Shown here: one piece after another, positions 9,958-22,100 of the stretch
Layout: every line of letters starts with the position of its first letter
Position numbering within the stretch: the first letter of the stretch is position 1
Notes under the pieces: generated by a model
What the model saw: only the letters and a program-made list of their open reading frames with translations
Told to the model about the DNA's origin: nothing
The model's database searches: none
Made by a program: the position numbers and the translations under genes
Assembly: GCA_037974665.1 (NCBI GenBank)
Contig: CM075775.1
Span: 40,946,152 to 41,010,151 of the forward strand
Direction of reading: 5' to 3'
Source of the DNA: Ehretia macrophylla
Taxonomy: Eukaryota; Streptophyta; Magnoliopsida; Boraginales; Ehretiaceae
Length of the DNA stretch: 64,000 nt

Positions 9958-11555
9958 ATGGCTGGCCCTAGTACCCGCAATACTAATAGGAGCGGTGAGC
10001 CCCAAGAGACCGGAGATGCTTATCAAACTAATCCCGGCATGGCTATGTTTAATATGATGGCGAATGCCATGGATCGCGTGTCACGAGTGATGGAACATCA
10101 AGATGCACGTGAAGCAAACAACAACAACAACATGAATGATGGTAACCATGGGAGAAATAACAGAATGCGAGAGTTCCTTGACTTTTACCCTTCCAAATTC
10201 TTCGGGGAAGCTGATGATGAAAAGGCAGAGGATTGGCTGTCTGAGATTGAAAGGATTTTCAGGCCACTTAACTGCACTGATGAGGAAAAGGTGGAGTTCG
10301 CTGTGTTTCTGTTGCACGGGGATGCTGAGCATTGGTGGCACACCGTGGAGGCACTTTGGGAAACTGATCATACACATCGCTTGTGGGGTAATTTCGTTAA
10401 GGCATTCAAGGAGAAATATGTACCTGTAGTTTCCAAGCAGAGGCGGATTGAGGAATTCATGCGCTTGAACCAGGGTAACATGACGGTGGCCTAATACGAG
10501 GCTCGTTTTGACCGACTGTCCCGCTATGCTCAATACATGGTCAGTACCCCTGAGGCGAATATGTGGAAATTTACGAATGGGTTGAGGACAGAAATTTAGG
10601 ATCAGTTGGCTTCGCATGACTTCACTACCTATTCTGCTCTCCTTGCTGCTGTTTCCCGAGTTGAGAAGAGAAAACTTGATAGAGCCGGTTCAAGTCAGCC
10701 AAGCAAGAAACCATATCAGCCTCCAGGTCAACAGAGGAAATTTCAGAGTCAGAGTCGTAGTCAGGGCCAGAGCCAGAACAGACCAGTTAATAACCGTGGC
10801 CCGACTAAAGCACCATCAGCCTCTTCCACCCTCGGATCTACAGGTAGTTCACCTGCTGCTTAGTCTATTAACTGTTCTTACTGTGACAAGAAGGGTCACA
10901 CCGAGGCCCAGTGCTGGAAGAAGTCAGGACGATATGTGCGGTGTGGCAATGATCAGCATCAGATCAAGGATTGCCCTAAATGGCAAGGAGGACAAAATCA
11001 GGTTAAACCGGCTGGTAGAGGCAAGACTCCAGTTCCTAGAGTTCAGGCCCAAGCTTATGCTATTGAGTGCGAGGAGCTTCCTGAGGAGACTACTGTTGTT
11101 GAAGGTACATTCTTGATACTAAATCAACCTGTTAGGGTGCTAATTGATCCAGGTACTACTCATTCATTTATTACTCCCTTATGTGTGCAACATGTGAAAC
11201 TACGAGTTGTATGTTTGCCTTACGAAGTAGAAGTTGGTACGCCAATGGGTTCTAAACTTGTTACTCGCTCAACTTGTAAAGCATGTAAAATCCAAATTAA
11301 AGATAGGGAATTCTCAGCCAATCTTATTGTAATACCCTTTCGAGACTATGAAGTCATCTTAGGGATTGACTGGTTGGCAAAGCATCATGCCCAACTAGAT
11401 TGCCAGACAAAGATTGTAACATTCCAGATACCTGGTCAACCAATATTAGAGGTAATGGGTCGAAGAGACGTCACCAGGAGTTCCATCATTTCATCTACGA
11501 AAGCAGTGAAGTCCTTAAGGAAAGGATGTAGTGGATACTTAGCTTACCTCATCAA
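9958..11555 (+). pseudogene. gag-pro: Gag-protease remnant of element B
   Basis: One reading frame starting at ATG 9958 (MAGPSTRNTNRSGEP) runs through three in-frame stops: 10492 (TAA), 10597 (TAG) and 10861 (TAG), each where copy D has CAG. Gag has an Asn-rich segment near residues 48-62 and a retrotransposon-gag core with AEHWWHTV near residue 122. Two zinc knuckles follow. The first is an intact C-X2-C-X4-H-X4-C (codons 10873, 10882, 10897, 10912); the second has Tyr at 10933 in place of its first Cys. Protease follows with DPGTTHSF, active-site Asp at 11146, and a VILGIDWL flap-type motif. The frame ends by deletion at about 11555 after LAYLIN; the last few codons of the open frame come from LTR sequence. 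Gag would form the particle and bind RNA, and protease would mature Gag-Pol. This copy is non-functional. Confidence 0.93.
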
Positions 11556-13582
11556 TTCTGGACATTTTTGTCAGAAATAGGCTAAGGCTAAATCTGACAC
11601 TAAGGCCCTCAAAAATGACAAGTATTGAAATGTGTGCAAATCTGGACAGTTTTGCGTAGTCTCACGGTTTTGGCTATAACTCTTGAACTCGAACTCCAAA
11701 TGATGCGAGGTTTGTTTCTGAATTTAGTTCACTCCTTAAGCTTTAATTTGACATTTTGTTCACTAGAATTGGAGATTGTTTGTTTGTCTCAATGATTGTG
11801 AGAAAACAGACAATTGCATTGAGGTTTTCATCTAGTGATATACTTTGAAAATTATTGTAACTTCTCTTGTTGTATTAAATGCTTGGGATTGTGGAACTTG
11901 GATGTTGAGTGGACTGTTTTAATTAATTGATGCATGACTTGAGTTTAATTACGTGACAACTTGGGGCTTAATCGCACGGGTGAGCATGAATTAAAACCCT
12001 AATGACTAGGAAAACTCGCTAAGTGTTGATCCTATGGATATCGTGTTTAATTATGTGATTAGTAGGCTGCCCGTAGTTGCCCTTATAGCCCTAAATGTGA
12101 TTCCGATGATTACATATTGACAAGTAGACCCTTCTTGCATCCGGTCCCATGTAAACGTCGTTGCATGTTGTATGACCTTATCATTTGATTACGTGAACTT
12201 CAAAATGAGTTATATGACTTAATTTACATGCGTTACATGGCTGCCCGTTTAATATTTATATAACTCCATGTGCTTTACGAGTGAAATTACCTGTCATATC
12301 GTGCCTCGCATGTTTACTTGTCAATGTGCAATCTTATGACTGCTCAGAGGCAACCTACTTTGTTGTCCTCCTAATGTGATATATTAAATGTCATAAATGT
12401 GCATTGCATATAAGGTTGCAACCTTTCATTCTGGCGTGGTAGCGTTCACGCACACCGGGCGGCATCGGGCTTGCCGGTACAACCGTGACAACCATTGTCC
12501 AATTCCCTCTCTCGCTTGGGGACTAGAATTTCTCGGAGAGTTGGGTCGTAGGATTTCGGGGTATATCCGGAGTACACCCATTTGGCGTGATAAGGGGATG
12601 ATTTGAAGTCGGCCGCAACAACTGATACTGGAAATGAACTGAGAGCAAAAGCTCACCGTATCCTTTTCACTATGTGTAGAAGTACTCTCGCTTGGTTCCT
12701 AGAGGACCTCGGGGAGGAAAGACGAGTAATCCTGTTCTTTTACTTTTGTATTACATTATGAACTTACTTGTGATATATGTCATGTTCGCAAAAAGAGTTT
12801 ACATAAGTTGAACCGGAAAAAGAGTTTCAAAAGTTATTTCTCGTTCCCCCTCGCTGAGTTCATAAGGACTTACCCTCTTTTATCATCTCAGGTGAAGAAG
12901 ACCAGGAACAGGTACCCAAGGACAACGTGCCTTTTGATGATTCCTTGGAATGATTGCTTGCCCTACGTGCCTTACGTGACTATGTCCATTCTGTGAACGA
13001 TATGTTGCTTGAAGACTATTTCTTATGTTGCTTGTTATTGTACTGTAAATGACCCCCGTTGTAATTTGGGGTCAAATTTTGGCTTGTACTTATCATAACT
13101 AGTTAGACACCCTTATGGTCGTTTTTGCTATCGCTACTGATTAGTATCTATCGCAGGCTTATGAAGTATCAGGTAAAGGATTAAGTAAAATGAATCTATC
13201 CAATATTAAGCAGATACTCATTGGTAGACTAAGATCAACAGGTATTTTTGTAACAAGGATTAACAAACAAACGAGACCGAGTTATCATGCTAGGTTGTTA
13301 ATCAAACGAGACATCGAGATAACTAGTAGGCATTTCAATTGGTGATAAATAGTAATCTTAGTTGGGAATGAATTTGAGACTAAAAGTATCGAGGCGTTTA
13401 GAGAATTAGGTCAAACTAAAGAGCCCAATTATAGCCGTTATGCTGCTGGTTTTCCGGAGAATCTGTGGAGTTTAGGCTAAACGCTAAGTGTTAAACCTTC
13501 ATGAACGATTAAGTACGTGAATGACTTGAATGTTTAGATCACACCCTAGTCTAACCTCTATAGGTCGGGTTTAGGCGTGACA
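11556..13582 (+). repeat. 3' LTR of element B, 5'-truncated
   Basis: From TTCTGGACATTTTTGTCAG this matches the 5' LTR from about 7640 to its end, closing with GGTTTAGGCGTGACA. About 1.54 kb of LTR start is missing, together with the PPT. It keeps the intact palindrome AAGGTTGCAACCTT (12412-12425), the TCCGGA hairpin (about 12557-12579) and the CTGAGTTCATAAGGAC motif followed by CTCAGGTGAAGAAG. Confidence 0.92.
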
Positions 13583-13587
13583 CTCGG
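13583..13587. repeat. Target-site duplication of element B, right copy
   Basis: CTCGG directly after the LTR end TGACA, identical to 6093-6097. The next bases form a perfect hairpin (AGAGTAG, TGTT, CTACTCT; 13588-13605), so B entered at the base of an inverted repeat of LTR A. Confidence 0.95.
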
Positions 13588-14226
13588 AGAGTAGTGTTCT
13601 ACTCTCGCTTGGCATTCTATCCTTGGAGAGTAAACTGATATCTGTTGTGGATATATGTCACTATTGTTTACCTAAATGTCATCTATGTTATTATATATGA
13701 CTCAAATGTGATAATAATTTACTACTAGTTATCATATGCTATTATATCATATATGGACAGTTTGTTATACTGCCATATGTGAATTGCATCATGATTTACA
13801 AAAGAGACCGACCAGAAATGTTTTCAAAACTCTTCTATTCTATCCTCACTGAGCTTCCCCAGAGTTCACCGTTTTTTCTCCCCCCCAGTGCAGGTACAAC
13901 TTAGCTTGAAATGAAAATTGACTTTCAATGTTTAGCTGCTCGAAGCCTCTTGCTGTCATAGTTGGATCCAAGTTGTAAAAGTTAGAATTTGTTGTATTAA
14001 TTTCAGAAAGAAGGATAGCTGTGTTGAAACCTCATTTTGTATGATAGCCGGATAGTTATCAGATCTCAGATGTTGTAACACCCTTTTGTACTTAACTTAT
14101 TATATAAAGGCTTGTTATTAAGTAATTCTTTATTTATTGTTCTTTCTTATAAGTTATGAAAGCGCAATGACAAGTAAATGCAAACTTTGACCTAGTCTTG
14201 AGAAGGGCCGGGTTGAGGTCGTTACA
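13588..14226 (+). repeat. 3' part of solo LTR A
   Basis: Continuation of LTR A after element B. It carries CTCACTGAGCTTCCCCAGAG followed by GTTCACCG, a T/C-rich run and GTGCAGGTACAA (about 13854-13900), the counterpart of the CTGAG...CTCAGGTGAAG motif of LTR B. A second TATATAAAGG occurs at 14101. The end GGGCCGGGTTGAGGTCGTTACA resembles the LTR end of B. Confidence 0.8.
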
Positions 14227-17200
14227 GCCAGCAAACTGAGGGCGTTGGGCTTGGGACCAGGTCTCCGTCGCTCCGGTGCCCATAACTTTTGATCCGTAAG
14301 GAGTTACGCGGTGCACAACATACCATTGGAAAGCTCTCCAAGAGCACTACGACGGGGGCAGCAAGCCTGCTCGACTGCGCCTATTTTCGAAGCCCAAAAT
14401 TGAACATTTTCATCAATTTCGGGACACTTTTCTTCTTTTGCACTGTTTTTCCTTCCCGAATCGTACGCGTGAGCCTAGAAAAGGACGACAACCTAATCCA
14501 TCACATTTCTATTATTGAATCCCACAGTACCTTGGGCAAGACAACTTCGCTTCACGTAGAGGCTGGACCCGCAAACTGAGGGCGTGGGGCTTAGGATCAG
14601 GTCTCCGTCGCTCCTTTGCCCATAACTTTTGATCCGTAAGGAGTTACACGTCACACAGCATACCGTTGGAAAGCTCTCCAAGAGCTCTACGATGTGGGCA
14701 GCAAGCCTACTCAGCTGTGCCTATTTTTGGAGCCCAAAATCAAACGTTTTCATCAATTACGATACTCTTTTCTTCTTTTTCTCTGTTTTTTCGTCCTGGA
14801 TCATACGTTGTTAGCCGCGAAAAGGACGACAATCTAATCAATCACATTTCTATTACCGAATCCCACGACACCTTGGGCATGACAACTTCATTTCACATAG
14901 AGGCTAGGACCGCAAACCGAGGGCGTGGGGCTTGTGACCAAGTATCTGTCGCTCCGATGCCGATAACTTTTGATCCGTAAGGAGCTACGTGGCACAAAGC
15001 ATACCGTTGGAAAGCTCACCGAGAGCTCTACGACGGGGGCAGCAAGCTTGCTCGGCTGCGCCTATTTTTGGAGCCCAAAATCAAATGTTTTCATCAGTTT
15101 CGGGACACTTTTCTACTTATGCGTTGTTTTTCCATCCTGGACCGTACGTCGTGAGCAGCGAAAATGATGACAACCTAATCCATCACATTTCTATTATCGA
15201 ATCGCACGGCGCCTAGGGCAAGACAACTTCGCTTCACGTAGAGGCTGGGCCCGCAAACCGAGGGCGTGGGACTTGGGACCAAGTCTCCATCGCTCTGGTG
15301 CCTATAACATTTGATCCGTAGGGATTTACACTGTGCACAGCATACCGTTTGAAAGCTCTCCGAGAGCTCTACGACGGCGGCAGCAAGCCTGCTCGGCTGC
15401 GCTTGTTTTGGAAGCCCAAAATCAAACGTTTTCTTCAGTTTTAAGACACTTTTCTTTTTTTGCACTGTTTTTCCGTCCCGAATCGTACGTCGTGAGCCGC
15501 GAAAAGGATGACAACCTAATCTATCACACTTCTATTATCAAATCCCACGACACCTTGGGCAAGACAACTTCGCATCAACTAGAGGCTGGGCCTGCAAACC
15601 GAGGGCGTGGGGCTTGGGACCAGGTCTCCGTCGCTCCGGTGCCCATAACTTTTGATCCGTAAGGAGTTACGCGGCGCACAGTATACCGTTGGAAAGCTCT
15701 ACGAGAGCTCTACGACGGGGGCAACAAGCTTGCTCGGTTGTACCTATTTTCGGAGCCCAAAATCGAACGTTTTCATCAGTTTTGGGACACTTCTCTTGCA
15801 CTATTTTTTCTTCCCGGATCGTACATCGTGAGCCTAGAAAAGGACGACAACCTAATCCATCACATTTATATTATCGAATCCCACGGCACCTTGGGAAAGA
15901 CAACTTCGCTTCACGTAGACGCTGGGCCCGCAAACTGAGGGCGTGGGGCTTAGGACCAGGTCTCCGTCGTTCATTTGCCCATAACTTTTGATCCGTAAAG
16001 AGTTACGCATCGCACAGTATACCGTTGGAAAGCTCTCTGAGAGCTCTACGATGTGGGCTACAAGCCTGCTTGGCTGTACCTATTTTCGGAGCCCAAAATC
16101 AAACGTTTTCATCAGTTTCGGGACACTTTTCTTCTCTTGCACTATTTTTCCTATCTAGATCGTACGTCGTGAGCCTAAAAAAGGACGACAACCTAATCCA
16201 TCACATTTCTATTATCGAATCCCACGGTACCTTGGGCAAGACAACTTCACTTGATGTAGACGCTTGGCCCACAAACCGAGGGCGTGGGGCTTGAGACCAG
16301 GTCTCCGTCGCTTCGGTGCTCATAACTTTTGATCCGTAAGGATTTACGCGGCGCACAACATACCGTTGGAAAGCTCTCCGAGAGCTCTAAGATGGGGGTA
16401 GCAAGCTTGCTCAGCTGCGACTATTTTTGGAGGCCAAAATCGAACATTTTCATCAGTTTCGAGATACTTTTCTTCTTTTACTCTATTTTTTCGTCCCGGA
16501 TCATACGTCGTGAGCTGCAAAAAGGACGATAACTTAATCCATCACATTTCTATTATCGAATCCCACGACACCTTGGGCAAGACAACTTTGTTTCATGTAG
16601 AGGCTGGGTCGACAAACCGAGGGCGTAGGGCTTGGGACCAAGTCTCCGTCGCTCCGGTGCCCATAACCTTTGATCCGTAAGGAGTTACGCGGCACACAAC
16701 ATACTGTTGGAAAGCTCTCCGAGAGCTCTATGATGGGGGTAGCAAGCTTGCTCAGTTGTGACTATTTTCGGAGACCAAAATTGAACGTTTTCATCAGTTT
16801 TGGGACACTTTTCTTCTTTTGCGCTGTTTTTCCTTCCCGGATCGTACATCGTGAGCCTAGAAAAGAACGACAACCTAATCCATCACATTTTTATTATCGA
16901 ATCCCACGGCACCTTGGGCAAAACAACTTTGCTTCACGTATAGGCTGGGCTCGCAAACCGAGGGCGTGGGGCTTGGGACCAGGTCTTTGTCGCTCCAATG
17001 CCCATAACTTTTGATCAGGAAGGAGTTACGTGGCGCACAACATACCGTTGGAAAGCTCTCTGTGAGCTCTACGACGGGGGTAGCAAGCTTGCTTGGCTGC
17101 ACATTTTTTCCAAGCCAAAAAATGAATGTTTTCATCAGTTTTAGGACACATTTCTTCTCTTGCGCTATTTTTTCTTTCCGAATCGTACGTCGTGAGCCTA

Positions 17201-19142
17201 GAAAAGGACGACAACCAAATCCATCACATTTCTATTATCGAATCCCATGACACCTTGGGCAAGACAACTTCACTTCACGTAGAGGCTGGGCCCGTAAACT
17301 GAGGGCGTGGGGCTTGGCACCAGGTCTCCGTCGCTCATTTGCCCATAACTTTTGATTCGTAAGGAGTTCCGCGTCGCACAGCATACCACTGGAAACCTCT
17401 TTGAGAGGTCTACGACGGGGGCAGCAAGCTTGCTCGGTTACGCCTATTTTCGGAGCCCACAATTGAACATTTTCATTATTTTCAGGACACTTTTCTACTT
17501 ATGCGCTGTTTTTCCGTCCCGGATCGTACGTCGTGAGCAGCGAAAAGGATGACAACCTAATCAATCACATTTCTATTATCGAATCCCACGCACCTTGGGC
17601 AAGACAACTTCACCTCACGTAGAGGCTAGGCTCACAAACCGAGGGCGTGGGGCTTGGGACCAAGTCTCTGTTGCTCCAGTGCCCATAACTTTTGATTTGT
17701 AAGGAGTTACGCGATGCACAACATACCGTTGGAAAGCTCTCTGTGAGCTCTACGATGGGGGCAGCAAGCCTGCTCGGCTGCACCTATTTTTGAAGCCCAA
17801 AAATGAATGTTTTCATCAGTTTTGGAATACTTTTCTTCTTTTGCACTGTTTTTCCTTCTCGAATCGTACGTCGTGATCTAGAAAAGGACAAAAATCTAAT
17901 CTATCACATTTCTATTATTGAATCCCATGACACCTTGGGTAAGACAACTTCACTTCACGTAGAGGCTAGGCCCGTAAACCGAGGGCGTGGGGCTTGGCAC
18001 CAGGTCTCCGTCGCTCATTTGCCCATAACTTTTGATCCGTAAGGAGTTCCGCATCGCACAGCATACCGTTGGAAACCTCTCTGAGAGGTCTACGACAGCG
18101 GCAGCAAGCCTGCTCTGTTGCACCTGTTTTCTAAGCCCAACATCGAACGTTTTCATCAGTTTCGAGATACTTTTCTTCTTTTGCGCTATTTTTCTGTCCC
18201 AGATCGTACGTCGTGAACAGCAAAAAGGACGACAACCTAATCCATCACATTTCTATTATCGAATCCCACGGCAACTTGGGCAAGAGAACTTCACCTCACG
18301 TAGAGGCTAGGCTCACAAACCGATGGTGTGGGGCTTGGGACCAGCTCTCCATCGCTCCTTTGCCCATAACTTTTGATCCGTAAGGAGTTACGTGGCGCAC
18401 AGTATACCGTTGGAAAGCTCTTTGTGAGCTCTACGACGGGGGCAGCAAGCCTGCTCGGCTGCGCCTATTTTTGAAGCCCAAAATTGAACATTTTTATCAG
18501 TTTCAGAACACTTTTCTTCTTTTACGCTGTTTTTCCTTACCGAATCGTACGTCGTGAGCCTAGGAAAGGATGACAACCTAATCCATCACATTTATATTAT
18601 CGAATCCCATGGCACCTTGGGCAAGACAACTTCGCTTCACGCAGAGGTTGGGCCCACAAACTGAGGGTGTGGGGCTTGGCACCAGGTCTCCGTGGTTCCT
18701 TTGCCCATAACTTTTGATCCATAAGGAGTTACGCATCGCACAACATACCATTGGAAAGCTCTCTAAGAGGTCTACGATGGGGGAACCAAGCATGCTTGGC
18801 TGCGCTTGTTTTTGGAGCCCAAAATTGAACGTTTTCATCAATTTTAGGACACATTTCTACTTATGCGCTGTTTTTCATCCCGGATCGTACGCCGTGAGTA
18901 GTGAAAAGGACGACAACCTAATCCATCACATTTCTATTATCGAATCCCACGGCACCTTAGGCAAGACAACTTCATTCACGTAGAGGCTGGGCCCGTAAAC
19001 CGAGGGAGTGGGGCTTGGGACCAGGTCTCCATCGCTCCTTTGCCAATAACTTTTGATCCGTAAGGAGTTATGTGGTGCACAGTATACCGTTAGAAAGCTC
19101 TCTGTCAGCTCTACGACGGGGGCAGCAAGCCTGCTCGACTAC
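14227..19142. repeat. 341-bp satellite array, block 2
   Basis: The satellite resumes in phase (GCAAACTGAGGGCGTTGGG) after element A and continues with period of about 341 bp until element C. The GATCCGTAAGG anchor recurs near 14293, 14633, 14974, 15315, 15656, 15990 and onward. The copy at 14633-14973 is a diverged type (GTTAGCCGCG, AATCAATCAC, ATTACCGAATCCCACGACAC) and is followed by one with GGAGCTACGTGGC; this ordered pair recurs elsewhere. Confidence 0.96.
19138..19142. repeat. Target-site duplication of element C, left copy
   Basis: ACTAC precedes the terminal TGTCATGCC of C. The right flank is ACTGC (29564-29568). One G-to-A transition separates the copies, and the satellite consensus supports ACTGC/GCTGC at this place. 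Confidence 0.8.
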
Positions 19143-22100
19143 TGTCATGCCCCAACCCGGCCTATAAAGGTTAGAATAGAGTGTGATCTAACATTCAAGT
19201 CATATCACATACTTAACCGTTTATGAAGATTTAACACTTAACGTTTTGGCCTAAAATCCAAAATTTTCTAGAAAACCGGCAGCATAACGGCTATAATTGG
19301 GCTCTTTGGTTTGACCTAATTCTCTAAACGCCTCAAAATTTACCATCTCAAATTCATTTCCAACTAAGATTACTATTTATCATCAATTGAAATGTTACGT
19401 TTGATTAATAACCTAGCATGATACTATGTCTCGTTTGTTTGTTAAACCTCGTTACAAAAATACCTGTTGATCTTAGCTTAATAGCGAGTACCTGCTTAAG
19501 ATTTGGTTGGTTCATTTTACTTAGCCCTTACCTAATACTTCATAATCCTATTATAGGTACTAGCAGTAATAATAGCAAAATGACCATAGTAGTGTCTAGT
19601 GTCTGTCTAGTAAATATCAGTACAACCCAAAATTAGACCCCAAATTACAACAGGGGTCTTTTTCATTACAAACATTGAGCAACATAAAAAGAAATAGTCT
19701 TCAAGTAGCATAGTTCACAAATAGCCATAATCATGCAAAGCACATAGGACAGGCAATCACTCCGAGGAATCATCGTTAGGCACATCGTCCTCAGGTACCT
19801 GTTCTTGATCTTTTTCTCCTGAGATGATAAAAGAGGGTGAGTCCTTATCAATTCAGCGAGGGGGAACGAGAAATAGGTTTTGAAACTCATTTTCTGGTTC
19901 AACTTATGAAAATCCTTTTGTAAGCATGAATATAACACAATTAAGTACGTAACAATAATATAAAGTAAAGGAACACAATTACCAGTCTTTCCTCCCCGAG
20001 GTCCTCTAGGAACCAAGCGAGAGTACTTATACATATAGAAAAAGGATACGGGGAGCTTTTCCTCTCAGTCGTTGCGGCCGACTTCAAATCATCCCCTTAA
20101 CACACCAAGTGGGTGTACTCCGGGTGTCCCCCGAAATCCTACGACCCAACTCTCCGAGGAAGTCTAGCCCCCAAGCGAGAGAGGGAATTGGACAATGGTA
20201 GTCACGGTTGCACCAGCAAGCCCGATGCTACCCGGTGTGCGTGAATGCTACCACGCTAGAATGAAAGGTTACAACCTTGTATGCAATGCACATTTATGAT
20301 ATTTAATATATCACATTAGGAGGACAACAAAGTAGGTTGCCTCCGTACAGTCATAAAATTGCACATTGACAAGTAAACAAGCTAGGCACGAATGACAAGT
20401 AATTTCACTTGAAAAGCATATGGAGTTATATGAACATTAAACGGGCAGCCATGTAACGCACGTAAATCAAGTCATATAACTCAATTCAAAGTCCACGTAA
20501 TCAAATAATAAGATTATTTAACATGCAACAATATATACATGGGCTCGAATGCAAGAAAGACCTATTTGTCAACATGCAACAATCGAAATCACGTTTAGGG
20601 CTATAAAGGCAACTACGGGCAGCCTACTAAACATATAATTACACCCAATATTCAAAGGATCAACACTTAGCATGTTTACCTAGTTACTAGGGTTTTCATT
20701 TCATGCTTACCCGTGCGATTAAGCCCCAAGTCCATTCAAAATCAATCTCAAGCCAAGCATCAATTAATCCAAACATTCCCAAGTACTCAAAACAGTCCAC
20801 ACAACATCCCAATACCACAATCCAAAGCAATTAATACCACAAGAGAAGTTACAACAAATTTCTAAGCATATAACTAAGTGAAACCCTCACTGCAATAGGC
20901 TGTTTTCTCACAATCATTAAGTCAAGAAAAAAATCTCCAATTTCAGTAAATAAGATGTCAAATTAAATCTTAAGAAGTGAACTAAAATCAAAAACAAACC
21001 TTGCGTCATTTGGAGTTCGGGTTCAATAGTTATAGCCAAAATAGTGGAACTGCACAAAACTGTCCAGATTTGCACACATTTCAATATTTGTCGTTTTTAG
21101 GTCCTTAGGGTCAAATTTAGCCTTAGTCCATTTCTGGAAAAAATGTCCAGAACTGAAAAATATATCAGTACACCAAATTTCATGCATTTGGGACATCATT
21201 TACTAAGTCAAAACGGGTTCGTTCCACAAGGTCAGTGCATCTGCCAAAACCTACTTCATTTTTCCAGACTTCCAGATTTGGATACATTTTAATGATTTGC
21301 CATTTTGAGGACCATATAATCAAAATTAGCTTTGGCCTATTTCTGTGAAAAATGTTCAAAACTGGAGAAACGAGTTACCTACCAATTTTCATGCATTTTC
21401 AACATCATTTGCCTAGCCAAACTCACCTCGCAACAATAAGACAGAGAGCTGTCACCAAACCCGATTTCATCTATCATCATCCGCAAGCCAAAATCTTGCC
21501 ATGCATGGTTGTAAAAGCTTATGAACACACATATAGCTCAAGTACAGAAGCAAAGACATACATTTAAGAACATGCATGTGGATTTTTGAAGGATTTTCAA
21601 GAAGTTTTAGCCCTCACCTTAGCAAATCAACAAGAAGATGCACAAAACTTGATGAAGTACAAATTTCTTCTTCTTCCTTGCTTAGCCAAGACACCACCCG
21701 ATTTCTCTCTATTTTTCCTAGCTTAGTGATCAAGTTCTTAGTAGATGCATGTGGTTAGAACAAGAAGAAAAGAAATGGAAGTTAGTAGACTAACCTAGGC
21801 CGAAATGGTGACTCAAAGAGCATGCATGTGTGTTTCTTGCATCCTAGCTCGTTTAATCGAGTTTCTTAGCTTCTAGCTTGCCTTGATGAACCATGGAATG
21901 ATGAAGATGAGCTATGGGGTGTATGAACTCAGCCAAAACCGAGATTGAGAGGGAGAGAGAGAAATGTGAAGAGAGTGAGAGAAATGAGAGAAAATAGAAG
22001 CTTTTGCTATTGTTGATGCAAATGTTGGCCTTTGGCATGCAAAAAATCAGATTTGTGTCTCCAAGAAGCACAATTTGAATCATCCTAGAATGGGAAAGGA

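Larger units (their letters stand above)
6098..13582 (+). mobile_element. Element B: internally deleted Tekay-type Ty3/gypsy retrotransposon nested in A
   Basis: Bounded by TGTGAGGCCCGACC at 6098 and GGCGTGACA ending at 13582, with a perfect 5-bp target duplication, CTCGG. Order: 5' LTR 6098-9679, tRNA-Met PBS 9691, leader, gag and protease pseudogene 9958-11555, then a direct jump into the 3' LTR at a point matching about 7640 of the 5' LTR. RT, RNase H, integrase, PPT and about 1.5 kb of 3' LTR are missing, most simply through one deletion after insertion. In a sample of about 115 nt from each LTR (near 8030 and 11930) I count two differences, so the insertion is fairly young compared with the satellite. 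Confidence 0.93.
4528..14226 (+). mobile_element. Element A: solo LTR (~2.2 kb) of a Ty3/gypsy-type retrotransposon, split by element B
   Basis: The satellite is interrupted by TGTAATACCCGAGC at 4528 and resumes in phase after GGGTTGAGGTCGTTACA ending at 14226. The ends TGTAA and TTACA are inverted repeats, as in LTR termini. Removing nested element B (6098-13582 plus one copy of its target duplication) leaves about 2.2 kb without PBS, PPT or coding domain, so this reads as a solo LTR left by LTR-LTR recombination. It has a TATA box at 5271. From about 5800 it shares modules with the LTRs of B, C and D: a GGTTGCAACC palindrome, a GC-rich CGGGCGGCGT...TTGCCGGTG segment, a TCCGGA-loop hairpin and a CACTGAG...GCAGGT motif. 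Flanks GCCCA (4523-4527) and GCCAG (14227-14231) are at best an imperfect target duplication. A short non-autonomous element is possible but less likely. Confidence 0.8.

Noticed and set aside
14101..14110. Second TATATAAAGG as the main promoter of LTR A
   Set aside because: It lies about 125 bp from the LTR 3' end, leaving almost no R/U5, and lacks the enhancer-like repeats found beside the TATA box at 5271.
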